This document shows positions 27,422 to 35,924 of a stretch of DNA of 64,000 nucleotides, piece by piece. A model generated the notes under the pieces. The model saw nothing but the letters and a program-made list of their open reading frames with translations. It made no database searches and was not told the DNA's origin. The position numbers and the translations under genes were made by a program. The stretch is from assembly GCA_017937485.1 (NCBI GenBank), contig JAGBDN010000024.1, forward strand, positions 62,001-126,000, read 5' to 3'. This DNA is from Thermoguttaceae bacterium. Lineage in GTDB: Bacteria; Planctomycetota; Planctomycetia; Pirellulales; Thermoguttaceae. The stretch's first letter is position 1. Each line of letters opens with the position of its first letter.

Positions 27422-30400
27422 TTATTCTTGCGCCGCTCGAACGTCGCCGGAACCGCCTCCGGAAATTACGCCGGGAAACGGCAAGGGCGAAACAATCGCC
27501 CAGATCGCGCGTTCGCGTCCCCAATACTTGCGAGCGACGCGAACGACGTCGGCGGCGGTCGTTTGACGAATCGCTTCTTCAAACTCGCGTTCGCGTTCCT
27601 CCGCGGGCGTTCCCGGAGCGACGCGGTAAAATTCGTCGAGAATCAACCGCGACGTCCGCTCTTTTAAACCGACGTATCGACCTTTTCGCCGTTCGATAAT
27701 TTGTTTTTTTGCTCGACCGCACACTTCTTCCGATATTAACGATTCTAACGCCTCGTTAATCGTTCCTAAAACGCGACGCGACGCTTCCGGAAGGCTTTCC
27801 GGCGCCGTCGTCCAGCGAATCGCCATATAACTCGGCGCGGCCCCCGGCTCCAATTCGACGCGAAAATCGCAATCGCCGTCGAAATCGTTCCGCAAACGTT
27901 CGGCCAAGCGTCCGCCGTCGCCGTCCGCGCCTTCCCAAATCGCTTGCAAGACGAGCAACGCGGCGCAGTCGGCGAGTTCGGACGCCGCCGGAATCGGCGC
28001 GGCAAGGAGCGAACTCCCGACGCTTGCCTCGCGCGCCAACTTAAAACGACGAATCGGTTGAGGCGGCGCGTTCGGACGGTCGAAATTAATCGGTCGAAAA
28101 TTCGGGTTCGCCGGAATCGCTTCCAAACAATCGAGGGCCTCGTTGGTCGCCGTCGTTCCTTCGAGCGGGCCGTCGACGCCGACGATTAAATTTTGCGGCG
28201 AAAAAATTTGCCGCCAAAACGCGCGCAAATCGTCGAGCGTCGCCAACGCGACCGACTCCGGCGTTTCCGCCGTCGCCGCCGAAAACGCCGACTCGCTCGG
28301 AACCGATCGCGCCAAAATATCGTCGAGCGTTTCGTCGACGCTCTCCGAACGTCGCGCAAGAGCCGCCAAGCGCCGCGTTTTCGCCCGTTCGAATTCCTCT
28401 TCGTCGAACAGCGGGTTCGTCGCCGCGTCGAGCAAAATCTCGAACGCCGCGTCAAAATCTTCCTTCAAGACGGTCGCCCCGATCGCGATCGTATCGCGCC
28501 CGACTTCGATCTCGAACTTCGAACCGATCGAGTCGAAAAACCGCGCGACGTCGGAACGCGAAAACCGCTTCGACCCTTTGTCGAGCAATTCCGCGAGCAA
28601 CGCCGTCCGCCCGGCCGTCTCCGGCGTCTCGACAAGCGCGCCGGCCAACGCGACGAACCGAACGTCGATCAGCCGCTCGTCCGCCGAATCGATCGCGAAA
28701 ACCCGCAAACCGTTCTTGAACCTTCGCTTCGTCAAACGAAGAGTCGCCGGTTCGAAACGCTCCGGAACGATCAAGCGCGGCGCCGTTCCCTTCGGCAAAA
28801 CCGCGATTCGACAAAAAACGTCCCCCAACCGCTCTCGAACGACGCGTCCGACCGCCGCCGCGTCGACTCGACGAATCGCCTCCCAACGCCGCGCTTCAAA
28901 ATCGGGATCGCCGGTCGCCGCCAACGCCTCCGCCCGCTTTTCCAGCGCCGCGACCGGGTCGCGTTCGCGCGCGGCTCGCGCCGTTTCGAGTCGTTTCTTC
29001 GCCGCCGCCGTCTCCGCTTCGGAAGGGCCGGCTTCCGCAAGCCGCCGCAACTCGGCTCGAATCGCCGCCTCGGCAATCGGCCAATTCTCCGGCGCGACGC
29101 TCGAACGAATCTCGAAAAAACCGCGAACGCCGAACGGAAGCCGCGAACGCGCCGCGACGTCGAGCGCCGGAATCTCGCCGTCGACGACTTTTCGCGTTAA
29201 GCGACCGTTCGCGCCGCCGGTCAAAATCTCCGCCGTCGTTTCAAGCGCCGCCGCGTCCGGGTCGCTCCGCTCGACGGTCGGCCAAGCGAGAACGAGCGTC
29301 GCCGTCGTCCCCGGCGCCTCGACGAACGCGTCGCGACCTCCCGTTTGACGCGGTTCCGAAGGCGGCTCCGTTCCAAACGGCGCGCTCCGCCGAACGCCGC
29401 GACAACTCGCCAAAATCGCCGCCAACGCCTCTTCCGGATCAAACGGCCCGGCGACCGCGAGAATCGTTCGATTCGGCGCGAACCGCGACGCGTAAAACGC
29501 CCGAACGTCGTCCGCCGTCGTCGTTTCCAAGCGTTCGAGCCGTCCGTCGAGCGGTTCTCGAAACGGCGACGCGACATAAACCGTTTCCGCCGTCAAATTC
29601 TCGACGAGCCGTTCGCGGTCGTCCGCCGCCGTTTCGATTCGCCGTCGCGCCGTTCGGAGGCTCCGCTCGACTTCCGTCTCGTCGAACGTCGAGCGCCAAA
29701 GCGCGTCGGTCGTCGCCGCGAGCGCCGTTTCGAAACGCTCCGCCGCGACGTCGAGCGCCAAAACGGTTCCCTCGCGCTCGGTTCGCGCTCGCAGTCGCGC
29801 GCCGCAATCGTTCGCCGCGCCGTTTTGCAAAATCTCGTTCGCTTTTTCGGCGACAAGCGAAGCGGTCGAGGCGGCGATTCCGCTTCCCGCCGCCTCGCGT
29901 TCGCCCAACGTTCCGGCGTCCCGCAAAACGACGCGAATCCCGACGCGCCGCTCGGTCGTTTTCTTCAGTAAGACGCGCAAACCGTTCGAAAGCTCGTAAA
30001 AAAGAACGGCGCCGGAATAAACGTTTTGCCGAACGACGCGCGGCGCGAGTTCCCGACCTTCCGCCGCGAACGACGTTTCCGAACGCGGCGCCGGTTCGAA
30101 CGACGCGAGGGGCGCGCCCGGCGTCGGAACGGCGTCCGTTTCGAACGTCGAAGTTCGCGACTCGGCCCGACGGCGATACTCCTCCGCCTCCGCGACGCGC
30201 TCGAACGCTCGCCGCCCCAACGGAAGCGGTTCGGTCGTCCGCTCCGTCGCGTCCGTCGTTCCGATTTCGTCGGCTAACTTCGCCGCGTTTTCTTGCGTTT
30301 TGTCATTAATACTATAGGGAGCGTTTTTTCGCCCGTCGAGCGTCGTTATTTCGTCCGCCGCGATCGTCGCGATCGGCGCGGCGAAAATCACGCAAAAGAA

Positions 30401-30472
30401 TCCTAAAAAAAGTAAACTCGCCGCCAAGCGATTACCGATAAGCAGGGTAAGCAAGACCGTTCGAAATTTCAC
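27422..30472 (-). CDS. two-domain M16 peptidase-like protein lacking zinc motifs
   Basis: 1016-residue exported protein. A signal peptide or anchor spans about residues 15-40 (AASLLFLGFFCVIFAAPIA). Two M16 (insulinase/processing-peptidase) modules follow. The first starts near LSNGLRVLLKKTTERRVGIR (about 165) and continues to RFAPNRTILAVAGPFDPEEA; the second starts near FKNGLRVFAIDSADERLID. In active M16 enzymes each catalytic module has HxxEH after the first strand pair. Here the corresponding segments read GSGIAASTASLV and GRTALLAELLDKGS, with no His in either. It is therefore expected to be a non-catalytic subunit or binding protein. The start is GTG with only a weak GGAA upstream. No active partner gene is adjacent. 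Confidence 0.85.
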   Translation of the reverse strand: MKFRTVLLTLLIGNRLAASLLFLGFFCVIFAAPIATIAADEITTLDGRKNAPYSINDKTQENAAKLADEIGTTDATERTTEPLPLGRRAFERVAEAEEYRRRAESRTSTFETDAVPTPGAPLASFEPAPRSETSFAAEGRELAPRVVRQNVYSGAVLFYELSNGLRVLLKKTTERRVGIRVVLRDAGTLGEREAAGSGIAASTASLVAEKANEILQNGAANDCGARLRARTEREGTVLALDVAAERFETALAATTDALWRSTFDETEVERSLRTARRRIETAADDRERLVENLTAETVYVASPFREPLDGRLERLETTTADDVRAFYASRFAPNRTILAVAGPFDPEEALAAILASCRGVRRSAPFGTEPPSEPRQTGGRDAFVEAPGTTATLVLAWPTVERSDPDAAALETTAEILTGGANGRLTRKVVDGEIPALDVAARSRLPFGVRGFFEIRSSVAPENWPIAEAAIRAELRRLAEAGPSEAETAAAKKRLETARAARERDPVAALEKRAEALAATGDPDFEARRWEAIRRVDAAAVGRVVRERLGDVFCRIAVLPKGTAPRLIVPERFEPATLRLTKRRFKNGLRVFAIDSADERLIDVRFVALAGALVETPETAGRTALLAELLDKGSKRFSRSDVARFFDSIGSKFEIEVGRDTIAIGATVLKEDFDAAFEILLDAATNPLFDEEEFERAKTRRLAALARRSESVDETLDDILARSVPSESAFSAATAETPESVALATLDDLRAFWRQIFSPQNLIVGVDGPLEGTTATNEALDCLEAIPANPNFRPINFDRPNAPPQPIRRFKLAREASVGSSLLAAPIPAASELADCAALLVLQAIWEGADGDGGRLAERLRNDFDGDCDFRVELEPGAAPSYMAIRWTTAPESLPEASRRVLGTINEALESLISEEVCGRAKKQIIERRKGRYVGLKERTSRLILDEFYRVAPGTPAEEREREFEEAIRQTTAADVVRVARKYWGRERAIWAIVSPLPFPGVISGGGSGDVRAAQE

Positions 30473-30645
30473 CGTCGTTTTTTCCGCGTTATGGAAAGCG
30501 TCGACGCCGCCGTCGGGCCCGTCCCGATTTTGCGCGTCGTCGAAATCGATTTATCGTCATTATTCCACAATTAACGGAAAAAACCAAGCGACGCGGCCCG
30601 TTTTAGAGAAATTGCGAAGAAATTTTCGACAATTAATCTCTATAA

Positions 30646-30830
30646 CCGAAAAAAGCCGCAAGTCGCGCGGGGAAAAAGTACGATACTATGCCAAACGGAA
30701 GCCCTCCCCGGCAGGGATTGCCGGTCGGGCTCTGCGCCAAGCAATTTTGGCGGACGCTCCTGAACGAACCGTTTCATTCGTCGAAAGCATTCGGTCGATT
30801 TCGGGCGAAACGTGAAAACGTTTCGCGATG
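30646..30830 (+). ncRNA. candidate structured RNA of unknown family
   Basis: Between the divergent M16 and lipoprotein genes the plus strand can fold into several hairpins. The first is AGCCC...GGGCT enclosing CCGGCA/TGCCGG (about 30703-30735). The second is GCCAA/TTGGC (about 30740-30757). The third is a perfect 9-bp stem GCGAAACGT/ACGTTTCGC closed by a GAAA tetraloop (30805-30826). A possible promoter (TTGCGA 30612, 16 bp, TAATCT 30634) precedes it. No T-run ends it. It could be a free small RNA or the leader of the lipoprotein gene at 30970. No known RNA family was recognised. Confidence 0.35.
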
Positions 30831-30969
30831 AAAACAAGCGGAATCAGGAACTTTTAAGGTCGACGTCGTTTCCGGCGTCGACGCGGCGACGCGCTCGTTC
30901 GACGGCGGTCGACGCGAAAAACAAGACAAGATGCTCATTCTTGAAAATCATTCGTCAAGGAAGTTAAAG

Positions 30970-31560
30970 ATGAAAAAGATGAATTTGAGAATCGCCGCGT
31001 GCATGACGTTGTTCGCGGCGGCGATCGCGAGCGGCTGCTTCGGTCTCGGCGGTTTTTCGCTCGGTATCTTCAGCGTTCCGGTTCCGGTTAGTCCGTATTT
31101 CCAAGGCGCTTACGAAGATATGGCCTTCGAGAAGGATCGTTACGGCCAAGTTCCGGTTCTCCCGCCGATCGTCGACGGCGTTCCGGAAGGTTTGGACGCT
31201 CCGTCGGACGACGAAGTGATCCGTCTCCTCGAAAAAGCGAAGCCGAACAACGGCGGCGTTCCGTTCCTCGAAACGCGCTATCGCAACAACGTCAAGATTA
31301 AGAAAGAACTGATCGCCGATTACGTCGACCCGCCGCGCTTCTTCCCGATGGTCGGCCCGGTTCAAGTTCACCACGTCCACTACAAGTGCACGGTTTACTT
31401 CGAACAAAACGTCCGCGTCGGTTGGCCGATTCCTTACTCGATCGAGAAAAAAGACGCGCAAGAAGTCATTTACATCGACAAAGACCACCTGCACGCCGTC
31501 GCGCAAGCGCCGGGTTCGGAAGTCCAAATGGGCGCCGAGGCTATGCCGCAACAATTCTAA
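30970..31560 (+). CDS. conserved lipoprotein
   Basis: 196-residue predicted lipoprotein. After a short basic start the hydrophobic segment ends in a lipobox AIASGC, with the lipidated Cys at residue 23. The mature part has no recognised domain. It includes a basic/aromatic core (PRFFPMVGPVQVHHVHYKC, then TVYFEQNVRVGWPIPYSIEK) reminiscent of a planctomycete family of small envelope proteins, but I cannot name it. The start is placed at ATG 30970, preceded by AGGAAG, rather than the ATG 13 codons upstream, which would disrupt the signal sequence. A strong terminator follows. Confidence 0.7.
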   Translation: MKKMNLRIAACMTLFAAAIASGCFGLGGFSLGIFSVPVPVSPYFQGAYEDMAFEKDRYGQVPVLPPIVDGVPEGLDAPSDDEVIRLLEKAKPNNGGVPFLETRYRNNVKIKKELIADYVDPPRFFPMVGPVQVHHVHYKCTVYFEQNVRVGWPIPYSIEKKDAQEVIYIDKDHLHAVAQAPGSEVQMGAEAMPQQF

Positions 31561-31619
31561 TTCCGAGGCGAACGTCGAACGGAAGTTCGCGGGCGTCGCT
31601 TGAATCGACCGAATAGAAA

Positions 31620-31654
31620 ACGGGAGGCTCGAAAGGGCTTTCCGTTTTTTTTTT
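31620..31654 (+). terminator. intrinsic terminator of the lipoprotein gene
   Basis: 9-bp stem ACGGGAGGC/GCTTTCCGT (with G-U pairs), an 8-nt loop and a run of ten T residues. Confidence 0.8.
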
Positions 31655-31796
31655 GCGTTTCTTGGAAATCGACGCGTTTCGTTCCGCCTAACTTCTACGA
31701 AGCGTCTAACTTCCGACAAATTTTTCGACGGAACCGTTAATTTTGCGTTCCGCCCCGCCTCCCCCCAATTTTTATCGCATTTTCTTACAAAAACGT

Positions 31797-31825
31797 TTGA
31801 CTTGCGACGCCGCGCCGGTTAAAAT
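31797..31825 (+). promoter_or_regulatory. sigma70-type promoter of DUF1559 gene 1
   Basis: TTGACT (31797-31802), a 17-bp spacer, TAAAAT (31820-31825). Leader about 90 nt to the ATG at 31920. Confidence 0.65.
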
Positions 31826-31919
31826 CAAAAACAAGAAATCGGATTCGATTTCGTTTATTTTTATTCGCGTCGTTTCGTTTCGACGCGTTTCGTCGATTTT
31901 TTTTAGTCGAGGTCGTTTT

Positions 31920-33005
31920 ATGTCGCGCAAAATTTCTCGTCTTGGCGGTTTTACACTCGTCGAATTGTTGGTCGTTATCGCGATTATCGGTATTTTGATC
32001 GGGCTCCTTCTCCCGGCGGTTCAAGCGGCTCGCGAAGCCGCGCGTCGGATGCAATGCACGAACAACCTGAAACAGCTCGCTTTGGCGATCCAAAACTACA
32101 ACGACGCGCACGGCAAGCTCCCCGGTTTCGGGTTCGGGCTCAACGACAACCAAACGCCGGTCGCGAGCATGCTCCCCTTCATCGAACAGTCGGCCCGCTA
32201 CGACGCCATTTACGCGCCGTCGGACAACGTTCAAGATTACGACCCGTACCGCGGCGACGAACGTTGGAACGGTATCCTGACCGCGTTCCTCTGCCCGTCG
32301 GACGGCGCCGCCGGTTCCGCTAGCGACGATAAACCGTCGCCGATCAACTACTGCTTCAGCAAAGCCGACTATATCGCGGGCGGTTACGGCGTTTGGGGGA
32401 ACACGCGCTCGCCGTTCGGTTTGCGTCAACGCTCCGACGAATACAAAGACACCGACTGGGGCGGCGGGAGTTACGCGATGAGCGCGATCACCGACGGCAC
32501 GAGCAACACCGTCGCGCTGAGCGAACGCGTCGCCAGCCCGAACGAATTCGGTTCCGAAAAACGCTCGATTAAGGGCGGTTTCGCGAACAATTCCAGCGCT
32601 TGGTCGATTCTTCCGAACGCCTGCCTTGCGAAACGCGGGAACGGGAACGAATACGCCGAGGGCGTCGCGACCGTCGGCGGAAGCGGCGAAAACGCTTACT
32701 ATTACACGAACAATAACGCGATGTTCCAAACGATTTTGCCGCCGAATTCGCCGAGTTGCGCCGGGAACGCGACCTTCACGCAACCCGTTTACGTTCCGCC
32801 GACCAGCAACCACAGCGGCGGCGTCAACGCCGCGATGTGCGACGGTTCCGTCCGCTTCATTAGCGACACGATCTCCTGCGAAACCCCCGGAACAAGCGGC
32901 CTCGCCGGTTGGTACAAATATTGGGGTTACGCGACCGGCAAGTCCCCGTTCGGCGTTTGGGGCGCTCTTGGAACGATGAACGCCGGCGAAACCGAAACGC
33001 TTTAA
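31920..33005 (+). CDS. DUF1559 prepilin-like protein 1
   Basis: 361-residue type II/IV pseudopilin-like protein of the DUF1559 family, which is greatly expanded in planctomycetes. The leader ends in GG followed by [20 protein letters not shown], giving prepilin peptidase processing between Gly and Phe and a hydrophobic helix. The conserved [16 protein letters not shown] follows. The C-terminal H-X9-DG motif is present ([18 protein letters not shown]). The role is unknown but surface filament or secretion pseudopilus assembly is likely from the prepilin leader. The ATG at 31920 follows GAGG; the longer open frame upstream is not used because it lies before the promoter. It pairs with the lipoprotein gene 45 bp downstream. 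Confidence 0.92.
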   Translation: MSRKISRLGGFTLVELLVVIAIIGILIGLLLPAVQAAREAARRMQCTNNLKQLALAIQNYNDAHGKLPGFGFGLNDNQTPVASMLPFIEQSARYDAIYAPSDNVQDYDPYRGDERWNGILTAFLCPSDGAAGSASDDKPSPINYCFSKADYIAGGYGVWGNTRSPFGLRQRSDEYKDTDWGGGSYAMSAITDGTSNTVALSERVASPNEFGSEKRSIKGGFANNSSAWSILPNACLAKRGNGNEYAEGVATVGGSGENAYYYTNNNAMFQTILPPNSPSCAGNATFTQPVYVPPTSNHSGGVNAAMCDGSVRFISDTISCETPGTSGLAGWYKYWGYATGKSPFGVWGALGTMNAGETETL

Positions 33006-33050
33006 CGGCGCGTTACGCAATCGCAACGCTAAAGAAATAAGGAGGCTAAA

Positions 33051-33605
33051 ATGAAAAAACTCGCGTTGGCGCTCGTCGCGGCGCTTTGTTGTTCGCTCGT
33101 CGGCGCCGGTCTCGTCGGCTGCTCGAAAGCGCGAATCAAAGGACTCGTTCCGGTCGAGGGCGTCGTTACGTTGAACGGCGAGCCGGTTTCCGGCGCGACG
33201 GTTATGTTCGCCCCGAAAAAACACGACCCGTCGCGACCGAAAGGAAGCGCGCAAGCCGTTACCGACGCGTCCGGCAAGTTCAAAATGTCGACGCTCGACC
33301 CCGGCGACGGCGTTTTCCCGGGCGATTATTACGTTACCGTTACGAAAGACCGCGTCGAAGGCGGGTTGTCGCTCGAAGAGGTAAAGCGTCGCCGCGAAAA
33401 CCCGGACGCCGCCGACGAACCGGAACCGGAGCAAACGCTCGTTCGCGAACTCCCCGATCAATACGCCGATATTAACTCGTCCGGCCTCGACCAAACGATT
33501 CCCGCCGAAGGAAATAAAAACCTCGAACTCGCGCTCGAAGGCGAAGTCGACGCGACCCCGCGCCCGATGAACTCCGGTCGCGGCGCCGGGCCCGGTATGC
33601 GCTAA
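33051..33605 (+). CDS. lipoprotein with carboxypeptidase-regulatory-like domain 1
   Basis: 184-residue lipoprotein. The signal peptide ends in LVGC (lipidated Cys at 24). The mature domain has the transthyretin/carboxypeptidase-regulatory-like pattern VEGVVTLNGEPVSGATVMF, followed by TDASGKFKMSTLDPGDGVFPGDYYVTVTK. This fold is common in envelope lipoproteins that bind proteins or sugars. The C-terminal part is charged and then Gly/Arg-rich. A strong AGGAGG precedes the ATG. It lies 45 bp after the DUF1559 gene, presumably in the same transcript, ended by the strong terminator at 33659. The same pairing appears at 33.9-35.7 kb and 52.7-54.3 kb. Confidence 0.85.
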   Translation: MKKLALALVAALCCSLVGAGLVGCSKARIKGLVPVEGVVTLNGEPVSGATVMFAPKKHDPSRPKGSAQAVTDASGKFKMSTLDPGDGVFPGDYYVTVTKDRVEGGLSLEEVKRRRENPDAADEPEPEQTLVRELPDQYADINSSGLDQTIPAEGNKNLELALEGEVDATPRPMNSGRGAGPGMR

Positions 33606-33658
33606 TCGCGAACGCCAAACGGCGAACCGAACAAAATTCGCCGAAAGTTTCCCGACCG

Positions 33659-33694
33659 AAACGGAAAGTTAAAAAAGACTTTCCGTTTTTTTTT
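33659..33694 (+). terminator. intrinsic terminator of module 1
   Basis: 11-bp perfect stem AAACGGAAAGT/ACTTTCCGTTT, an 8-nt loop, and a long T-run. Confidence 0.9.
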
Positions 33695-33725
33695 GTTAAA
33701 AATTGGAAAAAACTCTTCTTTTTTG

Positions 33726-33754
33726 TTGATTTTCCGGAAGCCGTTCGATATACT
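33726..33754 (+). promoter_or_regulatory. sigma70-type promoter of DUF1559 gene 2
   Basis: TTGATT (33726-33731), a 17-bp spacer, TATACT (33749-33754). Identical hexamers and spacing precede DUF1559 gene 3. Confidence 0.75.
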
Positions 33755-33805
33755 TTCGTTATACGACGTCGAAAGTCGCGCTTTTTTTGCGTTTTGGCGT
33801 CGCGT

Positions 33806-33844
33806 CCGAAACCGCGGGCTTTATCCCGTTCGAAGCGGTTTCGG
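33806..33844 (+). promoter_or_regulatory. leader hairpin of DUF1559 gene 2
   Basis: Perfect 10-bp stem CCGAAACCGC/GCGGTTTCGG with an inner GGG/CCC pairing, about 50 nt before the start codon and without a T-run. It could stabilise or regulate the message. Confidence 0.5.
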
Positions 33845-33892
33845 GTTTTGTCGTCGATTTACTTTCCTAATAATTTAAGAAAGGGATATGTT

Positions 33893-35020
33893 ATGAAGTC
33901 GCCCAAAATGTTAAAATGGGGGGGGGGGGGCAAGAAAAACCGTTTAGGTTTCACCCTCGTCGAACTTCTCGTCGTCATCGCCATCATCGGTATCTTGATC
34001 GGTCTTCTTCTCCCGGCGGTTCAAGCGGCTCGCGAGGCCGCGCGTCGGATGCAATGCACGAACAAACTGAAGCAAATCGGCCTCGGTCTCCAAAACTACG
34101 CCGACGCGAACGACGGCTACTTCCCGGCCGGTTGCGGCAAGTTCGCGAAACAAGCGGTTCCTTGGGCCAACACGAGTTGCTTCGTGATGCTTTGTCCTTA
34201 CGTCGAAGAGTCGGCGCGCTACACGCAAATTCTCGCGACGGGCGGCAACCCGATGAGCAACCAAAACGCCGCCTACAAAGACGCGCCGGACTACCTGATT
34301 TGCCCGAGCGAAGCGAATCCGGACGGCGACTGGCGCAGCAACTACTGCGCGTCTTACGCCGACTGGCCGGACACGTTCCCCGCCGGGCACGTTTCGGTCG
34401 TTATGTCGTCGAGCCACGGAAATTACAACGATTACTGTTTCAATCCGCGCGCTCCGTTCATCAGCGGTCTGAAATTCGTCAAAATGTCGGCGATCACCGA
34501 CGGTTTGAGCAACACGGTCGGTTTCTCGGAACGCGTTATCGCTTCCGGTAAAAACTCGATCAAAGGTTCGATCGCGCTGAGCGGTATCAGCAGTTCGGAC
34601 GGCAAGCGTCCCGCGTCCGGTTGGAGCCCGAGCGTCTGCGCCGCGTTGCGCGACTCGCAAACGCCGGGTCTGTTGCAATCCGGCGTTTCCCGTTCCGACA
34701 CTTGGACCGGTTGCCAATGGGCCGACGGTCGCGTCCAGTTCACCGGTTTCAACACGATTCTCCCGCCGAACTCGCCGACTTGCGCCGACCGTTCCGACTA
34801 CGGCACGATCGTTGCCAGCGCGTCGAGCAATCACAGCGGCGGCGTCAACGTCGCGCGCCTCGACGGCTCCGTCTCCTTCATTAGCGAAACGATCGACACG
34901 TCGTCCTATTCGGGCGGCTCGAACGGTCTCGAGCAATACCCGGTCGAATCGGGGCAGTCCCGTTACGGCGTTTGGGGCGCGCTCGGTTCGATCGACGGCG
35001 GCGAAACGGACACGCTTTAA
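33893..35020 (+). CDS. DUF1559 prepilin-like protein 2 with G13 tract
   Basis: 375-residue pseudopilin-like protein. Unlike gene 1 the leader is longer and carries WGGGGKKNRLG before [20 protein letters not shown]. The Gly run is encoded by 13 consecutive G residues at 33918-33930, beginning 25 nt into the gene. Slippage by one base would shift the frame before the pilin helix, so the locus could switch off. [16 protein letters not shown] and the C-terminal H-X9-DG (His-SGGVNVARL-Asp-Gly) are intact. The ATG at 33893 follows AAGGGA. The start and tract depend on a correct base count in the assembly. Partner lipoprotein gene follows 188 bp downstream. Confidence 0.92.
   Translation: MKSPKMLKWGGGGKKNRLGFTLVELLVVIAIIGILIGLLLPAVQAAREAARRMQCTNKLKQIGLGLQNYADANDGYFPAGCGKFAKQAVPWANTSCFVMLCPYVEESARYTQILATGGNPMSNQNAAYKDAPDYLICPSEANPDGDWRSNYCASYADWPDTFPAGHVSVVMSSSHGNYNDYCFNPRAPFISGLKFVKMSAITDGLSNTVGFSERVIASGKNSIKGSIALSGISSSDGKRPASGWSPSVCAALRDSQTPGLLQSGVSRSDTWTGCQWADGRVQFTGFNTILPPNSPTCADRSDYGTIVASASSNHSGGVNVARLDGSVSFISETIDTSSYSGGSNGLEQYPVESGQSRYGVWGALGSIDGGETDTL
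33918..33930 (+). repeat. poly-G tract (13 G)
   Basis: Run of 13 G residues within codons 9-13 of the DUF1559 gene 2 coding region. It is the only comparable homopolymer noticed inside a gene in the window. Confidence 0.85.
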
Positions 35021-35208
35021 CCCTTTTACATCGGAGTTTGCGTCGCAACCGTTTACGGCGTAACCAACGAAATCGGAGAAATTAGCGAAACGAATTCCGT
35101 TAGCGAAATCGCCGACTTCCGCTCGCCGCCGCCGACGCGACGCGCTCCGATTCCCGCGTTTCCGTTTTTTCCTTCTTTATTACTCGACCAAGAGAGAAAA
35201 TCGCAACG

Positions 35209-35670
35209 ATGAAAAGATTTACGTTACTTCTCGCCGCCGTTTTGAGCGTCGCGTTCCTCGGTTGCGGCCCGAAAGGCCCGAAAAAACCGGACGGAATGCC
35301 CGAGTTGTTCCCTTGCGTTCTGACGCTGACCAAGGGCGGCGCTCCCGTCGACGGCGCGATCGTTACCCTTCATCCGACGTCCGGCGACTCGCAATGGAAA
35401 CCGAGCGGCGTTTCCGACGCGCAAGGCGTCGTCAAACTCGCGACTTACGGGAATTTTCCGGGCGCCCCCTCCGGTTCGTACAAAGTTACCGTCATGAAGT
35501 CGGAGCCGATTCCGGAGGAAAACCCGATGGGAATCGACGCGCCCAACGGAGGCGTTTACGAAGCGTCGGACGTTTACGTCGACGATAAATACGCTTACGC
35601 GCCGAACACGCCGCTCGAACTGGAAGTCGCCGCCGGCGCTCCGACCGAAGCGACGTTCGAACTCGATTGA
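35209..35670 (+). CDS. small lipoprotein with carboxypeptidase-regulatory-like domain 2
   Basis: 153-residue lipoprotein with lipobox FLGC (Cys at 19). The mature domain begins PCVLTLTKGGAPVDGAIVTLHP and continues with SGVSDAQGVVKLATYGNFPGAPSGSYKVTV, the same transthyretin-like arrangement as the partner in module 1, though the sequence is clearly divergent. The C-terminus is acidic. The ATG is preceded by GAGAGAAAA. It lies 188 bp after DUF1559 gene 2 with no obvious promoter between, so co-transcription is likely. The open frame of the large protein downstream overlaps its end, but that gene starts later. Confidence 0.85.
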   Translation: MKRFTLLLAAVLSVAFLGCGPKGPKKPDGMPELFPCVLTLTKGGAPVDGAIVTLHPTSGDSQWKPSGVSDAQGVVKLATYGNFPGAPSGSYKVTVMKSEPIPEENPMGIDAPNGGVYEASDVYVDDKYAYAPNTPLELEVAAGAPTEATFELD

Positions 35671-35924
35671 CGTTCGCCGTTTCTCCGTTTGTTTTCTTTT
35701 TTTCGGTTGCGACGCGACTTCGCCTCGGCTCCCGACGGGCCGCGCCGCGACCGCTCTTGACGCCGCCGAACGAAAACCTTATTCTTGCCGCGACGCGACG
35801 TTTTCGCGCTTTTCGGTCGCCGCGTCTCTCGTTTTTCGTCGACTTTTCCCTTTTTTCCCTTTCGTTTTCGGCTTTCGTCGGTTTTCGCCAACTTGGCGTC
35901 GTCAAGATAAGCAATTCGGGCAAA

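Noticed and set aside
30612..30815. 67-residue plus-strand frame in the structured intergenic region
   Set aside because: No ribosome site or family; it lies across strong hairpins and is more likely RNA structure.
30640..30850. 6S RNA assignment
   Set aside because: Some short words resemble 6S, but the long closing stem and central bubble could not be built, so only an unnamed RNA candidate is reported.
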